Source: Bacteroidota bacterium (GTDB lineage Bacteria > Bacteroidota > Ignavibacteria > Kryptoniales > JAKASW01). Taken from it: a DNA stretch of 64,000 nucleotides. The notes under the pieces are model-generated. The model was not told the DNA's origin and made no database searches. It worked only from the letters and a program-made list of their open reading frames with translations. The stretch's first letter is position 1; each line of letters begins with the position of its first letter. Positions 27,027-35,766 of the stretch are shown here, piece after piece. The stretch covers positions 22,238 through 86,237 of the forward strand of contig JAJYIT010000017.1 in NCBI GenBank assembly GCA_021789975.1, in the 5' to 3' direction. A program made the translations under genes and the position numbers.

Positions 27027-28328
27027 CTACCGTTGCTATTGAACATGGGAATGTCGGGATTAGCCTATCACAATTCGGACATAGGTGGATTTACAAGCAG
27101 CAACAACACGCCGACTACTCCTGAGCTTTACACACGCTGGATGGAATTTGGTGCGTTCTGCCCGGTGATGAGGGCGCACGGCTATGACGCCCTCGGCGGC
27201 ACGGAGCCGTGGGTATTTGGGGTATCCACCGAAAACATCGTCCGGAAAATAATCGACCTGCGATATTCTCTCTTGCCTTACAATTATACGATGGCACACG
27301 AGACTTATGAATCGGGAATTCCGCTGGCAAGACCGCTGGTGTTGGAGTTTTCCGATGACCAAAACCTTTACAACGAGAGCTCTGCCTACATGTGGGGTGA
27401 TGATTTTCTCGTCGCGCCGGTTGTCCAGTCGGGTCAGACATCGAAGAGTTTCTACTTGCCGCAGGGGAAGTGGATCGATTTTTGGAACGATCTCGTCTAC
27501 GCCGGCGGGCAGACGATTACCGTGCCGGCCCCCCTCGGCGAGGTGCCGCTTTTCGTCAAAGCCGGTAGCATAATCCCCATGCAACCGGTGGAACAATACA
27601 CGGATGAATTTCCCGCCGACACAATTCTGCTCGCCATCTACCCTGGTCAGAATACGACGGACAATTTCAACCTCTATGAAGATGACGGCACAACGCTCGA
27701 CTATCAGAAAGGGGCATTCGCGACAACAAACTTGGCGACTTCAGTCATTGACGACGGAAGCGAGAACGATATGACTCTTTCAATCGGCCCGTCGGTTGGG
27801 GGCTACACCGGGAAGCCGCAACATCGGGTCTATGTGTGCTCGATACATGAAATTTCTTTTTCTCCAGCGAGTGTCTCTTCGGGGAATTTACCCATTCCGA
27901 ATCTGCAATCTGAAGATGGACTTGCGACTAACAGCACAGGATACTTTTTTGACTCAACTGCACACATCCTACATGTGAAGATTCAGACTGTGCCAGACAG
28001 TTCTTATCAGATCAAAATCGACAGCACGCAAATAAGCAGCATTGACAAGAGTCTGCCGATTCCGTCCGGCTACCAGCTTGAGCAGAACTATCCGAATCCC
28101 TTCAATCCCACCACAACAATTACCTACACGTTGTCATCCAGGCAGAGAGTGACCGTAAGCATCTACGATGTTCTCGGAAGAAATGTCAGGACTCTTTTCA
28201 ACGGGGAAGCCACGGCCGGGAAGCATCGTGTCGTATTTGATGGGAGAGGGCTGCCGAGCGGAGTATATATTTACAGGCTTACCGCAAGACCTTTCGACAA
28301 ATCTAAAGTCATGGCGCTTGTCAAATAA
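27027..28328 (+). pseudogene. GH31 alpha-glycosidase, C-terminal part with T9SS sorting domain
   Basis: Continuation, in the same reading frame and without a gap, of the preceding feature. It encodes the missing barrel segment (NMGMSGLAYHNSDIGGF, near the start), the downstream beta-sandwich with VAPVVQSG and LYEDDGTTLDYQKG, which are usual GH31 landmarks, and a type IX sorting domain (EQNYPNPFNPTTTITY, YDVLGRNV, SGVYIYRL). Without the upstream half it has no signal peptide or catalytic aspartates, and no ribosome site precedes its first possible starts (TTG 27033, ATG 27045). A single C-to-T change (CAA to TAA) explains the break. Alternatives are readthrough or a sequencing error. Confidence 0.75.
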
Positions 28329-28548
28329 CCCAGATGCTTGGGCGTGTTTCAGCCTGGATCACGTTTCAGGACGGAGATTTACGACTCGGATCATCCAGGA
28401 CGCAAATCCACTATTTCGAAAATTGGAATTCCCCGGCAATCCTTGCGACTTTTGCGGTCGGAGAAAGGCTCACGAGGATCAATCGAGCTTTAAGCTTCGA
28501 CTTCACCCGATGCTTGGAAATATCTATCCTTAATTTTAATATTAACTC

Positions 28549-29592
28549 ATGAATCTACTTGCGATAGAGACGTCATGTGATGAGTGTTCGGCGGCGGTTC
28601 TCCAGGATGGATCGCTTAAATCGATAGTCATTTCATCGCAGCTCATACACACCGAATACGGCGGTGTTGTGCCGGAACTTGCCTCTCGTGCTCACATGGA
28701 ATTGATCGTTCCTGTTGTCGAAGAGGCGCTGATAAAATCAAGTGTAGACAAGGATAATATCGAAGCAGTCGCAGTGACTTACGGTCCCGGATTGGCGGGA
28801 TCGTTAATCGTCGGGCTGAGTTTCGCGAAGGCGTTCGCGGCGGCAAGAGGAATCCCTGTCATCGGCATAAATCACATGGAGGGGCATCTGTACTCCACTT
28901 TCCTCGAAGATGACAAGCCGGAGTTCCCGTTTGTTGCTTTAATCGTAAGCGGCGGTCACACGATGTTAATACATGTTAGAGAACCGTACTCGCATGAATT
29001 AGTTGGACAGACGAGGGACGATGCCGCAGGCGAGGCTTTCGACAAAGTAGCAAAGCTCCTGGGACTCGGTTATCCCGGAGGACCGATAATTGACAAGCTT
29101 GCAAAAGAGGGAAATGCCCGGGCATTCAGTTTCCCGAAGGCGTTTCTATCAAGGAGTTCCACGCCTGAGAATGGAGAGACATTTGAATTCAGCTTCTCCG
29201 GACTGAAGACCAGCGTGCTTTATCTACTGAGAGATTTGAAATACAATGCCGATGTCCGCGACGAAAAACTCGTCAGAGACATTTGTGCCTCCTTCCAACG
29301 TGCTGTGGTCGATGTCCTGGTTGAGAAGGCAGCAAGGGCTGCTGAGAGATTCTCAGTCAGATCGATTTCAGTCGCAGGCGGCGTTGCTGCAAACCGTGAA
29401 TTGCGCGAGACCATCCAGGCGCGTGCCTCTTCCATCGGCGCAAAGGCTCACTTCCCAAGACCTCTCTACTGTACCGACAATGCCGCGATGATTGGGATGG
29501 CAGCTCATTTCAAGATCCTGAAGTATGGGATGGTATCGGATTTGTCATTGAAACCTGTGCCGAACCTCCCCCTCATCGCAGAGCCGGCTTAG
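28549..29592 (+). CDS. tsaD: tRNA N6-adenosine threonylcarbamoyltransferase TsaD
   Basis: A 347-residue ASKHA-fold protein that transfers the threonylcarbamoyl group to A37 of ANN-decoding tRNAs. Motifs: LAIETSCDECSAAV at the N-terminus, the metal-binding HMEGH (His109, His113), ALIVSGGHTMLI, and the SVAGGVAANRELRE nucleotide loop. Length is typical. The partner genes tsaB, tsaC and tsaE are not in the window. trpA starts 23 bp downstream, so tsaD heads the five-gene run to 33.8 kb. Confidence 0.96.
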   Translation: MNLLAIETSCDECSAAVLQDGSLKSIVISSQLIHTEYGGVVPELASRAHMELIVPVVEEALIKSSVDKDNIEAVAVTYGPGLAGSLIVGLSFAKAFAAARGIPVIGINHMEGHLYSTFLEDDKPEFPFVALIVSGGHTMLIHVREPYSHELVGQTRDDAAGEAFDKVAKLLGLGYPGGPIIDKLAKEGNARAFSFPKAFLSRSSTPENGETFEFSFSGLKTSVLYLLRDLKYNADVRDEKLVRDICASFQRAVVDVLVEKAARAAERFSVRSISVAGGVAANRELRETIQARASSIGAKAHFPRPLYCTDNAAMIGMAAHFKILKYGMVSDLSLKPVPNLPLIAEPA

Positions 29593-29614
29593 AACTAAAG
29601 GGAAAACACACACA

Positions 29615-30427
29615 TTGAACGGAATTCATCTTTTATTTGAAGGGCCGCGCAAAAGCGCGCCGCGACAAAAGAAATTATTGAGCGCGTATCTGATGCCGGG
29701 TTTCCCGCACACCGAATCGACAGTGAAACTTCTCGAAGCCGCCGAAAGTGCGGGCGTCGATTTTGTAGAATTGGGTGTCCCGTTCAGCGACCCGCTGGCA
29801 GATGGCCCTGTTATTCAGAACGCATCACAGATCGCTATCGGAAACGGCATTACTCCAGCAAAAGTCCTTGAGGCCGTTCGTGATTTTAGAAAGAGATCTC
29901 GTCTCCCGATAATTCTTATGGGGTATATGAACTCTTTTCTAAATGGGATGGGTGATGATACTTTCTTGAGGCTCAGCGAGTCTGGGGTTGACGGCGTCAT
30001 AATTCCTGATTTGTCTCTCGAAGAATCTGCTGCCATGAAGGAAAAGATTGAAGAAGCAGATATCAGCCTGGTCCTTCTCATAGCTCCTACTTCTGGCGAT
30101 GAACGGATTCAACGGATTGACAATTTCACATCTGACTTCAGCTACTGTGTCTCGGTCACCGGTGTGACAGGCGCGAGGAAAAATTTAGTCAGCGATGAAG
30201 TGGTCGGCTTTCTCGGAAAGGTTAGAAAACTTGCCCGGAAACCCTACGTGGTCGGCTTCGGGATTTCAACGCCGGATGCCGCGAGAGATATTTCGAAATA
30301 CGCGGATGGCATAGTGGTGGGATCTGCTTTGCTGCAGCAAATTGCGGGCGAGCAGCCGGGAAAAGAAGCCGAAGCAGCCCGTGCTTTCCTTAAATCCCTC
30401 AGAGATTCCGTCGACACCGACCGATAA
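29615..30427 (+). CDS. trpA: Tryptophan synthase alpha subunit
   Basis: 270 residues. TrpA cleaves indole-3-glycerol phosphate to indole and glyceraldehyde 3-phosphate and passes the indole to TrpB. Catalytic Glu52 and Asp63 are in the signature VELGVPFSDPLADGPVIQNA. The phosphate-binding loop near the C-terminus (VGFGIST, DGIVVGSAL) is intact. It uses a TTG start. It is separated from any trpB or other trp gene within the window, which is unusual, and is followed immediately by a protein carrying a chorismate mutase domain, so two aromatic-biosynthesis functions are adjacent. Confidence 0.95.
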   Translation: MNGIHLLFEGPRKSAPRQKKLLSAYLMPGFPHTESTVKLLEAAESAGVDFVELGVPFSDPLADGPVIQNASQIAIGNGITPAKVLEAVRDFRKRSRLPIILMGYMNSFLNGMGDDTFLRLSESGVDGVIIPDLSLEESAAMKEKIEEADISLVLLIAPTSGDERIQRIDNFTSDFSYCVSVTGVTGARKNLVSDEVVGFLGKVRKLARKPYVVGFGISTPDAARDISKYADGIVVGSALLQQIAGEQPGKEAEAARAFLKSLRDSVDTDR

Positions 30428-30449
30428 GGTGGCAGCCTTGCATGACAAT

Positions 30450-31787
30450 ATGAAATGGCTGAGGAAGCGGATAGACCGCCTCGACAAGCGGATCGTCAAG
30501 CTTCTTAACCAGCGAGCTGGCTATGCAGACGAGATAGGAAAGATCAAAGAGAAGCTAGGTATTGAGGTATATTCGCCTGAGCGAGAGAAACAGGTAATTG
30601 AGAATGTAAGCAAGAACAACCCGGGGCCCCTGACCGACGAAGCCGTCCAGCGACTCTACGAGAGAATCATAGACGAGTCGAGACGTCTGGAGCATGAGAG
30701 TTCCGAAGAGCGGAGGTCTTCTTTCGCTGACTATGCCCGCAAACTAAAATTCAAGGATATTCTTCGCTTGGCTAACCCATTAACCATGGACAAGAAAAAC
30801 TTGAAGAGGTTTATTGTCGGGATAATCATCTTTATAGTCTTAGTTTCGTTAATCGCCTTTTTTGTCCCGTACCACTACGCATCGGGAACAGGGACTGTAC
30901 TTACCATTGACCGTGGAACACCCGCAGACGTCGTGTATTCGGATATCGCTCGCCGGCGTCTGATATCGGATGGATTCCTCTTTAAAATACTTGCAAAAAC
31001 ATTTGGAGTGGATCATCGGATCCAGGCAGGCAAATACCTCTTCGAAGGGCTTTATTCGGACTACGATGTTCTGCGTACAATTTCTTCCGGGAAAAGCAAC
31101 CTTCTGGTACCTGTTACGATTCCACCGGGTCTGACGGTGCGCCAGATTGCGGGGATTTATCACCGGAAACTAGGCGTTGACTCCGTAGAATTCACCCGTG
31201 AGGCTCTTGGTGATTCTTTGGCAGCCTTGCTAAGCATACCGTCGACTAACCTCGAAGGGTATTTGTTTCCGCAGACATATGATTTCTACTACGGCACCGA
31301 TGCCGGTGAGATAATCCGGAGAATGGTCGGGGAGTTCAATGGTTTCTTTAACGATTCACTGAAATTACGTGCGCATGAAACAGGGTATTCGATCAACGAA
31401 ATTATGGAGATGGCATCGATAGTTGAGGCCGAGGCAAGGGTAGATTCCGAGAGGGCCACGATTGCCAGCGTCTACTACAACAGGTTGCGATTAGGGATGC
31501 CGCTGGATGCGGACCCGACCATTGAATACGCTCTAAACGAACACAGGCGATTGTATTTCAAGGATTTGAAGATCGAATCGCCCTTCAATACATATACTCA
31601 TGCGGGTTTGCCCCCGACGCCAATCTGCAATCCCAGTGGGAAATCAATCCTCGCTGCACTGTACCCCGATACCACGCGATACCTGTACTTCGTCGCCAAC
31701 GGGAGCGGCGGGCACAGGTTCAGCGTTACCTTTGGCCAGCACAAGCGTGAAATCAGGGAATACCGCAGGTCGTTGATGAGAGAATAG
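30450..31787 (+). CDS. Chorismate mutase-MltG fusion (endolytic transglycosylase)
   Basis: 445 residues in one uninterrupted frame joining two functions. Residues ~1-85 form an AroQ-type chorismate mutase (LRKRIDRLDKRIVKLLNQRAGYADEIGKIK, then SPEREKQV and IIDESRRLE): Arg5/7, Arg22, Lys33 and Arg45-Glu46 are in place, with Glu81 where many AroQ enzymes have Gln. After a charged linker, residues ~120-140 are a transmembrane helix. Residues ~145-445 are MltG/YceG, which cuts nascent peptidoglycan glycan strands; catalytic Glu326 lies in ASIVEAEA, followed by YNRLRLGMPLDADPTIEYAL. The mutase would face the cytoplasm and MltG the periplasm. Starts at GTG 30429 or TTG 30438 are also possible; AAGGTGG lies at 30426-30432. 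Confidence 0.88.
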   Translation: MKWLRKRIDRLDKRIVKLLNQRAGYADEIGKIKEKLGIEVYSPEREKQVIENVSKNNPGPLTDEAVQRLYERIIDESRRLEHESSEERRSSFADYARKLKFKDILRLANPLTMDKKNLKRFIVGIIIFIVLVSLIAFFVPYHYASGTGTVLTIDRGTPADVVYSDIARRRLISDGFLFKILAKTFGVDHRIQAGKYLFEGLYSDYDVLRTISSGKSNLLVPVTIPPGLTVRQIAGIYHRKLGVDSVEFTREALGDSLAALLSIPSTNLEGYLFPQTYDFYYGTDAGEIIRRMVGEFNGFFNDSLKLRAHETGYSINEIMEMASIVEAEARVDSERATIASVYYNRLRLGMPLDADPTIEYALNEHRRLYFKDLKIESPFNTYTHAGLPPTPICNPSGKSILAALYPDTTRYLYFVANGSGGHRFSVTFGQHKREIREYRRSLMRE

Positions 31788-31794
31788 ATAGAAA

Positions 31795-33237
31795 ATGCTT
31801 TTGCTTTTGCTGCTTCAGCTGAGGTTGAGGCAAATGGTTGGCGGGGAGGGGGCGAAGGGTGTAATCAAGTTCTTCCTGCCCTACTTGCTTGTCGGATTTT
31901 TTCTGGCGCTTACATACAGCGGTCTTAAATGGCCTGACGTGATGCACCAGCTTGAAATTGTCGGGATCGGCATAGCACTTTTCACTTCGATAGCAGAAAC
32001 CCGAAAGCTTTTTTACACCGGCGGAGATACGGAAGACTTCTACTTTGTCCAGCCGAATTTCCTTTTTAGGGCGACGTTTGCGTGCGCAATCTTTGTTCTA
32101 AATATTTCTTTGGCAATATCGATATTCCTTCCGGTAATTCTGCTGTCCTCCCCTGTTCTTACATCTCCCGGTGAGATTGCGGCAGGGGTCCTCTCTGTGG
32201 CATTCCTCTCTTCTTCTGCCTATCTATTTCTGCTGGCTGCGGTTTCAGTCGCTGGAAGAAAGGTCGCAAACATATCGCTGACGGGCATCCAGATCGCTAT
32301 GGCGTTGCTTCTGCTTGGATTACTTCCGTTGACAACCGACACGGGCCTCGGGGGCTGGGTGACTTCGGATTTGAGGATACCGTTGATAAGCTTCATTGTG
32401 ATTTCGCTGGTGTTTGTATCCTTCCCCATACCGGAAGCGCTGGTGAGTAAACTTGCATACATAGATCAGGTTAAGAGTGTCGACCTTGTGAGGGTGGTGA
32501 ATTCATTAAAGACACCTGCCTTCATCAGGTCATCTGAAGAAGAAGCAGGTTTCGTCTTCGTTCTATCCGGCATCATAAGAGACCCGGCATTCAGATTGTC
32601 TTCCATCGGAGTCGGTGCCACACCTATAATGGTCGCCATCTACTGGTCGCTGCGAAGAATCCCGGTGATGACTTTCTCCATGCCATACGCGATATTGAGC
32701 ACCGACTTGGCGGCGCCGTTTGCCTCAATTGTGGTGTCCGGGGTCATCGCTCACTATTTCATTTCTCAGAATCTTGTAAGTTCTCGGAACCACGAAGCGA
32801 AATGGATTCTCGAATCTGCCGGAAATTTTCAGAGAGGAAAGTTTGTTCTGGGTGCACGAAAGGCGCTTCTCTTAACGATCCACGTCCCGATGACTTTGGG
32901 GATCTTCCTGTGCCTGGTATTCACCAGCCCGCTCATTGTCGCCATCGCAGCTACCGCCACTTTCTATTTCCTCTGCCATGTCGCCGCCAGTTGGTTCTCG
33001 GCAATGCAGACGAACCTTCCATTTACTCTCCCCTTTTCGAGGGTCGGTGCGACGGAAATGATCAATCTTGTATTCATGATGGTTTATTCGGCACTCGTCG
33101 TGTTCGCAATTTACTTCTCAATCGGGCAGCCTCTGGAGCTTTTGATGCTTAACGTTTTTGCGGTTATCTTAATAAGTCTTCTTGAGTTTTATTCATCTTC
33201 AATTGTGAGTAAAAGGGCGAGGCTGAGTGCTCGATAG
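31795..33237 (+). CDS. Polytopic membrane protein of unknown function
   Basis: 480 residues with roughly 10-12 hydrophobic helices and a central soluble stretch (about 225-260, SLKTPAFIRSSEEEAGFVFV). The pattern resembles membrane components of ABC-type exporters that lack a recognisable family signature, but no ATPase gene is adjacent and I do not assign a function. The first residues are almost all Leu (MLLLLLLQLRLRQ); an in-frame ATG at 31834 with GAGG upstream may be the true start. It lies 7 bp after the MltG fusion and overlaps ubiX by 11 bp, so it belongs to the tsaD-ubiX run. Confidence 0.75.
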   Translation: MLLLLLLQLRLRQMVGGEGAKGVIKFFLPYLLVGFFLALTYSGLKWPDVMHQLEIVGIGIALFTSIAETRKLFYTGGDTEDFYFVQPNFLFRATFACAIFVLNISLAISIFLPVILLSSPVLTSPGEIAAGVLSVAFLSSSAYLFLLAAVSVAGRKVANISLTGIQIAMALLLLGLLPLTTDTGLGGWVTSDLRIPLISFIVISLVFVSFPIPEALVSKLAYIDQVKSVDLVRVVNSLKTPAFIRSSEEEAGFVFVLSGIIRDPAFRLSSIGVGATPIMVAIYWSLRRIPVMTFSMPYAILSTDLAAPFASIVVSGVIAHYFISQNLVSSRNHEAKWILESAGNFQRGKFVLGARKALLLTIHVPMTLGIFLCLVFTSPLIVAIAATATFYFLCHVAASWFSAMQTNLPFTLPFSRVGATEMINLVFMMVYSALVVFAIYFSIGQPLELLMLNVFAVILISLLEFYSSSIVSKRARLSAR

Positions 33238-33838
33238 AACGAAAAGGATAATTATCGGAATAACCGGAGCGAGCGGTGCGCTGTATGCCCTTCACACAAT
33301 AAAAGCACTCCTTTCCAACGGAGTTGAAGTCCATCTTGTCATATCGGAATACGGTGCATACGTTTTAGAAAATGAGACGGACTTCTCGCTGAAGGGGAAG
33401 AATGTTCTCGACAGCTTCCGGGAAAAGTTTGGCGATGAAGTCTCCGGCGGGAATATCGTTAAGTACAGCAATAAAGATCTTGCCGCGGAAATCTCAAGCG
33501 GGTCGTTCAAAACTGATGGTATGGCAATCGTCCCTTGTTCTATGAAGACTCTGGCAGGTGTGGCGCAGGGATTCGCAGGGAGTTTGATTGAGCGTGCGGC
33601 AGATGTCACTTTGAAAGAAGGACGAAAGTTGGTCGTAGTTCCGCGCGAGACCCCGCTGAATAAAATCCATCTTAAGAACATGCTCGCGGTAGCCGATGCC
33701 GGTGCTCATATCCTTCCGGCGATGCCCGCTTTCTACCAAAAACCTGCGACCATAGATGACCTTGCTGATTTTATGGCAGGCAGGATTCTCTCACTGTTCG
33801 ATATCGAAGCTGAGCTGTTCGAGCCGTGGCGGAAGTGA
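33227..33838 (+). CDS. ubiX: Flavin prenyltransferase UbiX
   Basis: 203 residues. UbiX joins dimethylallyl phosphate to reduced FMN to make the prenylated flavin cofactor of UbiD-type decarboxylases. Signatures: IIIGITGASGALYALHTIKAL at the start, the MAIVPCSMKTLAGVAQG segment, and LVVVPRETPLNKIHLKNMLAVADAGAHILPAMPAFY. GTG start inside the preceding gene. No ubiD-like gene is in the window, so the acceptor enzyme must be encoded elsewhere; quinone synthesis is the usual destination. Confidence 0.94.
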   Translation: MLDRTKRIIIGITGASGALYALHTIKALLSNGVEVHLVISEYGAYVLENETDFSLKGKNVLDSFREKFGDEVSGGNIVKYSNKDLAAEISSGSFKTDGMAIVPCSMKTLAGVAQGFAGSLIERAADVTLKEGRKLVVVPRETPLNKIHLKNMLAVADAGAHILPAMPAFYQKPATIDDLADFMAGRILSLFDIEAELFEPWRK

Positions 33839-34030
33839 ACTGAGATCAGACCTGAGATACCTGAAGTGAGAAGTCTGATGCCGGAGATCAGCCACAAGAG
33901 GTAAGAAACCGGATGTTAGGAGCAAGAAGTGCGATGCCAGAGGCAAGAGATCAGAGATCGGAAGTCACAGGGCAGAGGTTTGAGGTCGGAAGTCGGAAAG
34001 AAGTCTGCAAGATCCGGTATAACGAAGCAA
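33839..34030. repeat. Purine-rich degenerate short repeat tract
   Basis: The gap after ubiX is built from loosely repeated units of the kind GAGATCAGA, GGAAGTCGGA and GGTCGGAAGTC (for example 33954-34000), with several spacing variants. This is typical of decayed, simple-sequence-derived intergenic DNA. It contains an open frame in phase with the downstream lipoprotein gene, but that reading is low-complexity and is not taken as coding. Confidence 0.55.
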
Positions 34031-34071
34031 GATGTCAAGACTTTTGCCGGGGTCGGTTCCTAAGATTCCCC

Positions 34072-35766
34072 ATGTATTTGCAGCGCACCATCAAGCCATT
34101 ATTCCACCGCTCCATCATTCCTATCTTTCTCACCCTGGCTTTCATGCTCGCCGGTTGTGCGGGCCAAATTCCTCCCTCAGGTGGTCCGGTTGACAAAACC
34201 CCACCGACTGTGGTTCTCTCATCGCCAACTCAAAAAGAATTGAACTTCAAAGGGGAAAGGATACACCTAAAATTCGACAAGTATATGTCCGAGCGAAGTG
34301 TGGAAAGCGCCGTCTATTTTCCTCCCTACACTCCAAGCGAGATGAAATTTCACTGGTCCGGAACGGATCTGAGGATCGTTCTTCAAAAGCCGCTCGAACC
34401 GAATCGCACTTTCATACTGACAATCGGCACGACGGCTATCGACCTCAGGAATAATTACTTTGCACGTGCATACAATCTTGTCTTCTCAACCGGGCCACAG
34501 ATAGACACTGGAACCGTGACCGGAATGATATACGCGCCGAAGAAACAGCCTTACACGGTTGCCGCATTCCCGGTGTCCGATGTTATCGATACACTGCGGC
34601 CATCGATGGATCTCGCGAAATATGTCACTCAATCGGACGACAGCGGGAGCTATATGCTGCAGGGCCTTGCACCCGGGAAATACAGATTGATCTGTTTCGA
34701 CGACCAGATGCACAATTATCTTTATGCTCCGCAAATGGATCTTTATTCTTCTGCTACTCATGATGCAAGGGTTTCGAAATCTGCTGAGGAGGTTTCGGAT
34801 ATAGATTTTATACCTTCTCGGGAGGACACATCACTTCCGCAGTTATACACGGCGGAACTTGCGCAGAGAAATTTTATTGAATTGAAATTCAGCGAGGAAA
34901 TTGACACCGCGACAATTCTCCCTGCAAATTTCGAGATCACTGATTCCGCCACGCACAGAGAATTCCCCGTCGATTTCGCGGCGAGACCGGAGTCGAACAA
35001 ATTTTCAGTAATCCTGCGCACCGCCCCCGGGCTTCCTTTGAAAAGGAAATATTTCGTGACTGCGACAGACAGCGTGAAAGATGTATACGGCAATCTGATG
35101 TCGCCGAACAACAAAACAGTTGTCATGTTACCGGACAGTGCGATTGCACATATCGATCCGTACTACTTCAATTTTCCGGACTCCCTTCGCGACGTGACTT
35201 CATACGATACGCTCTTTTGTCAGGTCCTTCCCCTGTGGCCGGAATCCGACACGAGCCGGCCGAGCATCTCATTAATGGATAGCCTTGGGAACACACTCGT
35301 CGGTTCGATTGTACGGACGTCCCAGGACGTCTATATGATAAGGCTGTCCGGACTTTCCTCGATGGAATGGTACAGGGTCAGGGTGCAGTTTCCGATTGGA
35401 TCTGCCAGTTCCAAAGCAGACTCAATTGCGATAAGGTATTTCAGGACTGCCGACTCAACTTCACTGGGTGATATTGAAGGAGCTGTGGTGCCAGTTCCAG
35501 AAGGACGGAAAGTTGTTGTAGTAGCCCTCGGGTCCGGCGGCAAGGATTTCACAACCTTTGCAGACTCTACAGGGAAGTTCAAACTCGACGGGATTCTGGC
35601 GGGGACCTATGATGTTCGTGCCTACGCTCAGCACGGACGCAGCATGACTTATTTCAGCGGCAAAAGCTATCCATACCAGTTTGCGGAACCCTTCGGCGTG
35701 TATCCTCAACCGGTTAAAGTCAGAGCGCGCTGGACGACAGAAGGGGTTGGGATAAGATTAAGGTGA
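34072..35766 (+). CDS. Surface/periplasmic lipoprotein with Ig-like (Big_5) domain
   Basis: 564 residues. A lipobox LAGC sits about 30 residues after the ATG at 34072, so the mature protein is probably an acylated lipoprotein. PPSGGPVDKTPPTVVLSSPTQ opens a bacterial Ig-like domain, the typical start of large Bacteroidota envelope proteins; beta-rich modules follow, including a carboxypeptidase-regulatory-like fold near the end (SLGDIEGAVVPVPEGRKVVV and following). Function unknown; structural or adhesion roles are common in the family. The ATG at 34072 is chosen over a start at 33913 because the extra 53 residues come from the purine-rich repeat. The signal peptide itself overlaps a CCATCATTCC-type repeat. 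Confidence 0.8.
   Translation: MYLQRTIKPLFHRSIIPIFLTLAFMLAGCAGQIPPSGGPVDKTPPTVVLSSPTQKELNFKGERIHLKFDKYMSERSVESAVYFPPYTPSEMKFHWSGTDLRIVLQKPLEPNRTFILTIGTTAIDLRNNYFARAYNLVFSTGPQIDTGTVTGMIYAPKKQPYTVAAFPVSDVIDTLRPSMDLAKYVTQSDDSGSYMLQGLAPGKYRLICFDDQMHNYLYAPQMDLYSSATHDARVSKSAEEVSDIDFIPSREDTSLPQLYTAELAQRNFIELKFSEEIDTATILPANFEITDSATHREFPVDFAARPESNKFSVILRTAPGLPLKRKYFVTATDSVKDVYGNLMSPNNKTVVMLPDSAIAHIDPYYFNFPDSLRDVTSYDTLFCQVLPLWPESDTSRPSISLMDSLGNTLVGSIVRTSQDVYMIRLSGLSSMEWYRVRVQFPIGSASSKADSIAIRYFRTADSTSLGDIEGAVVPVPEGRKVVVVALGSGGKDFTTFADSTGKFKLDGILAGTYDVRAYAQHGRSMTYFSGKSYPYQFAEPFGVYPQPVKVRARWTTEGVGIRLR

Noticed and set aside
28168..28533. 121-codon frame overlapping the end of the GH31 gene
   Set aside because: It lies mostly inside the sorting domain in another frame and has no recognisable domain.
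33913..34071. N-terminal extension of the lipoprotein to 33913
   Set aside because: The 53 extra residues translate a purine-rich repeat, and a proper signal peptide and lipobox follow the ATG at 34072.
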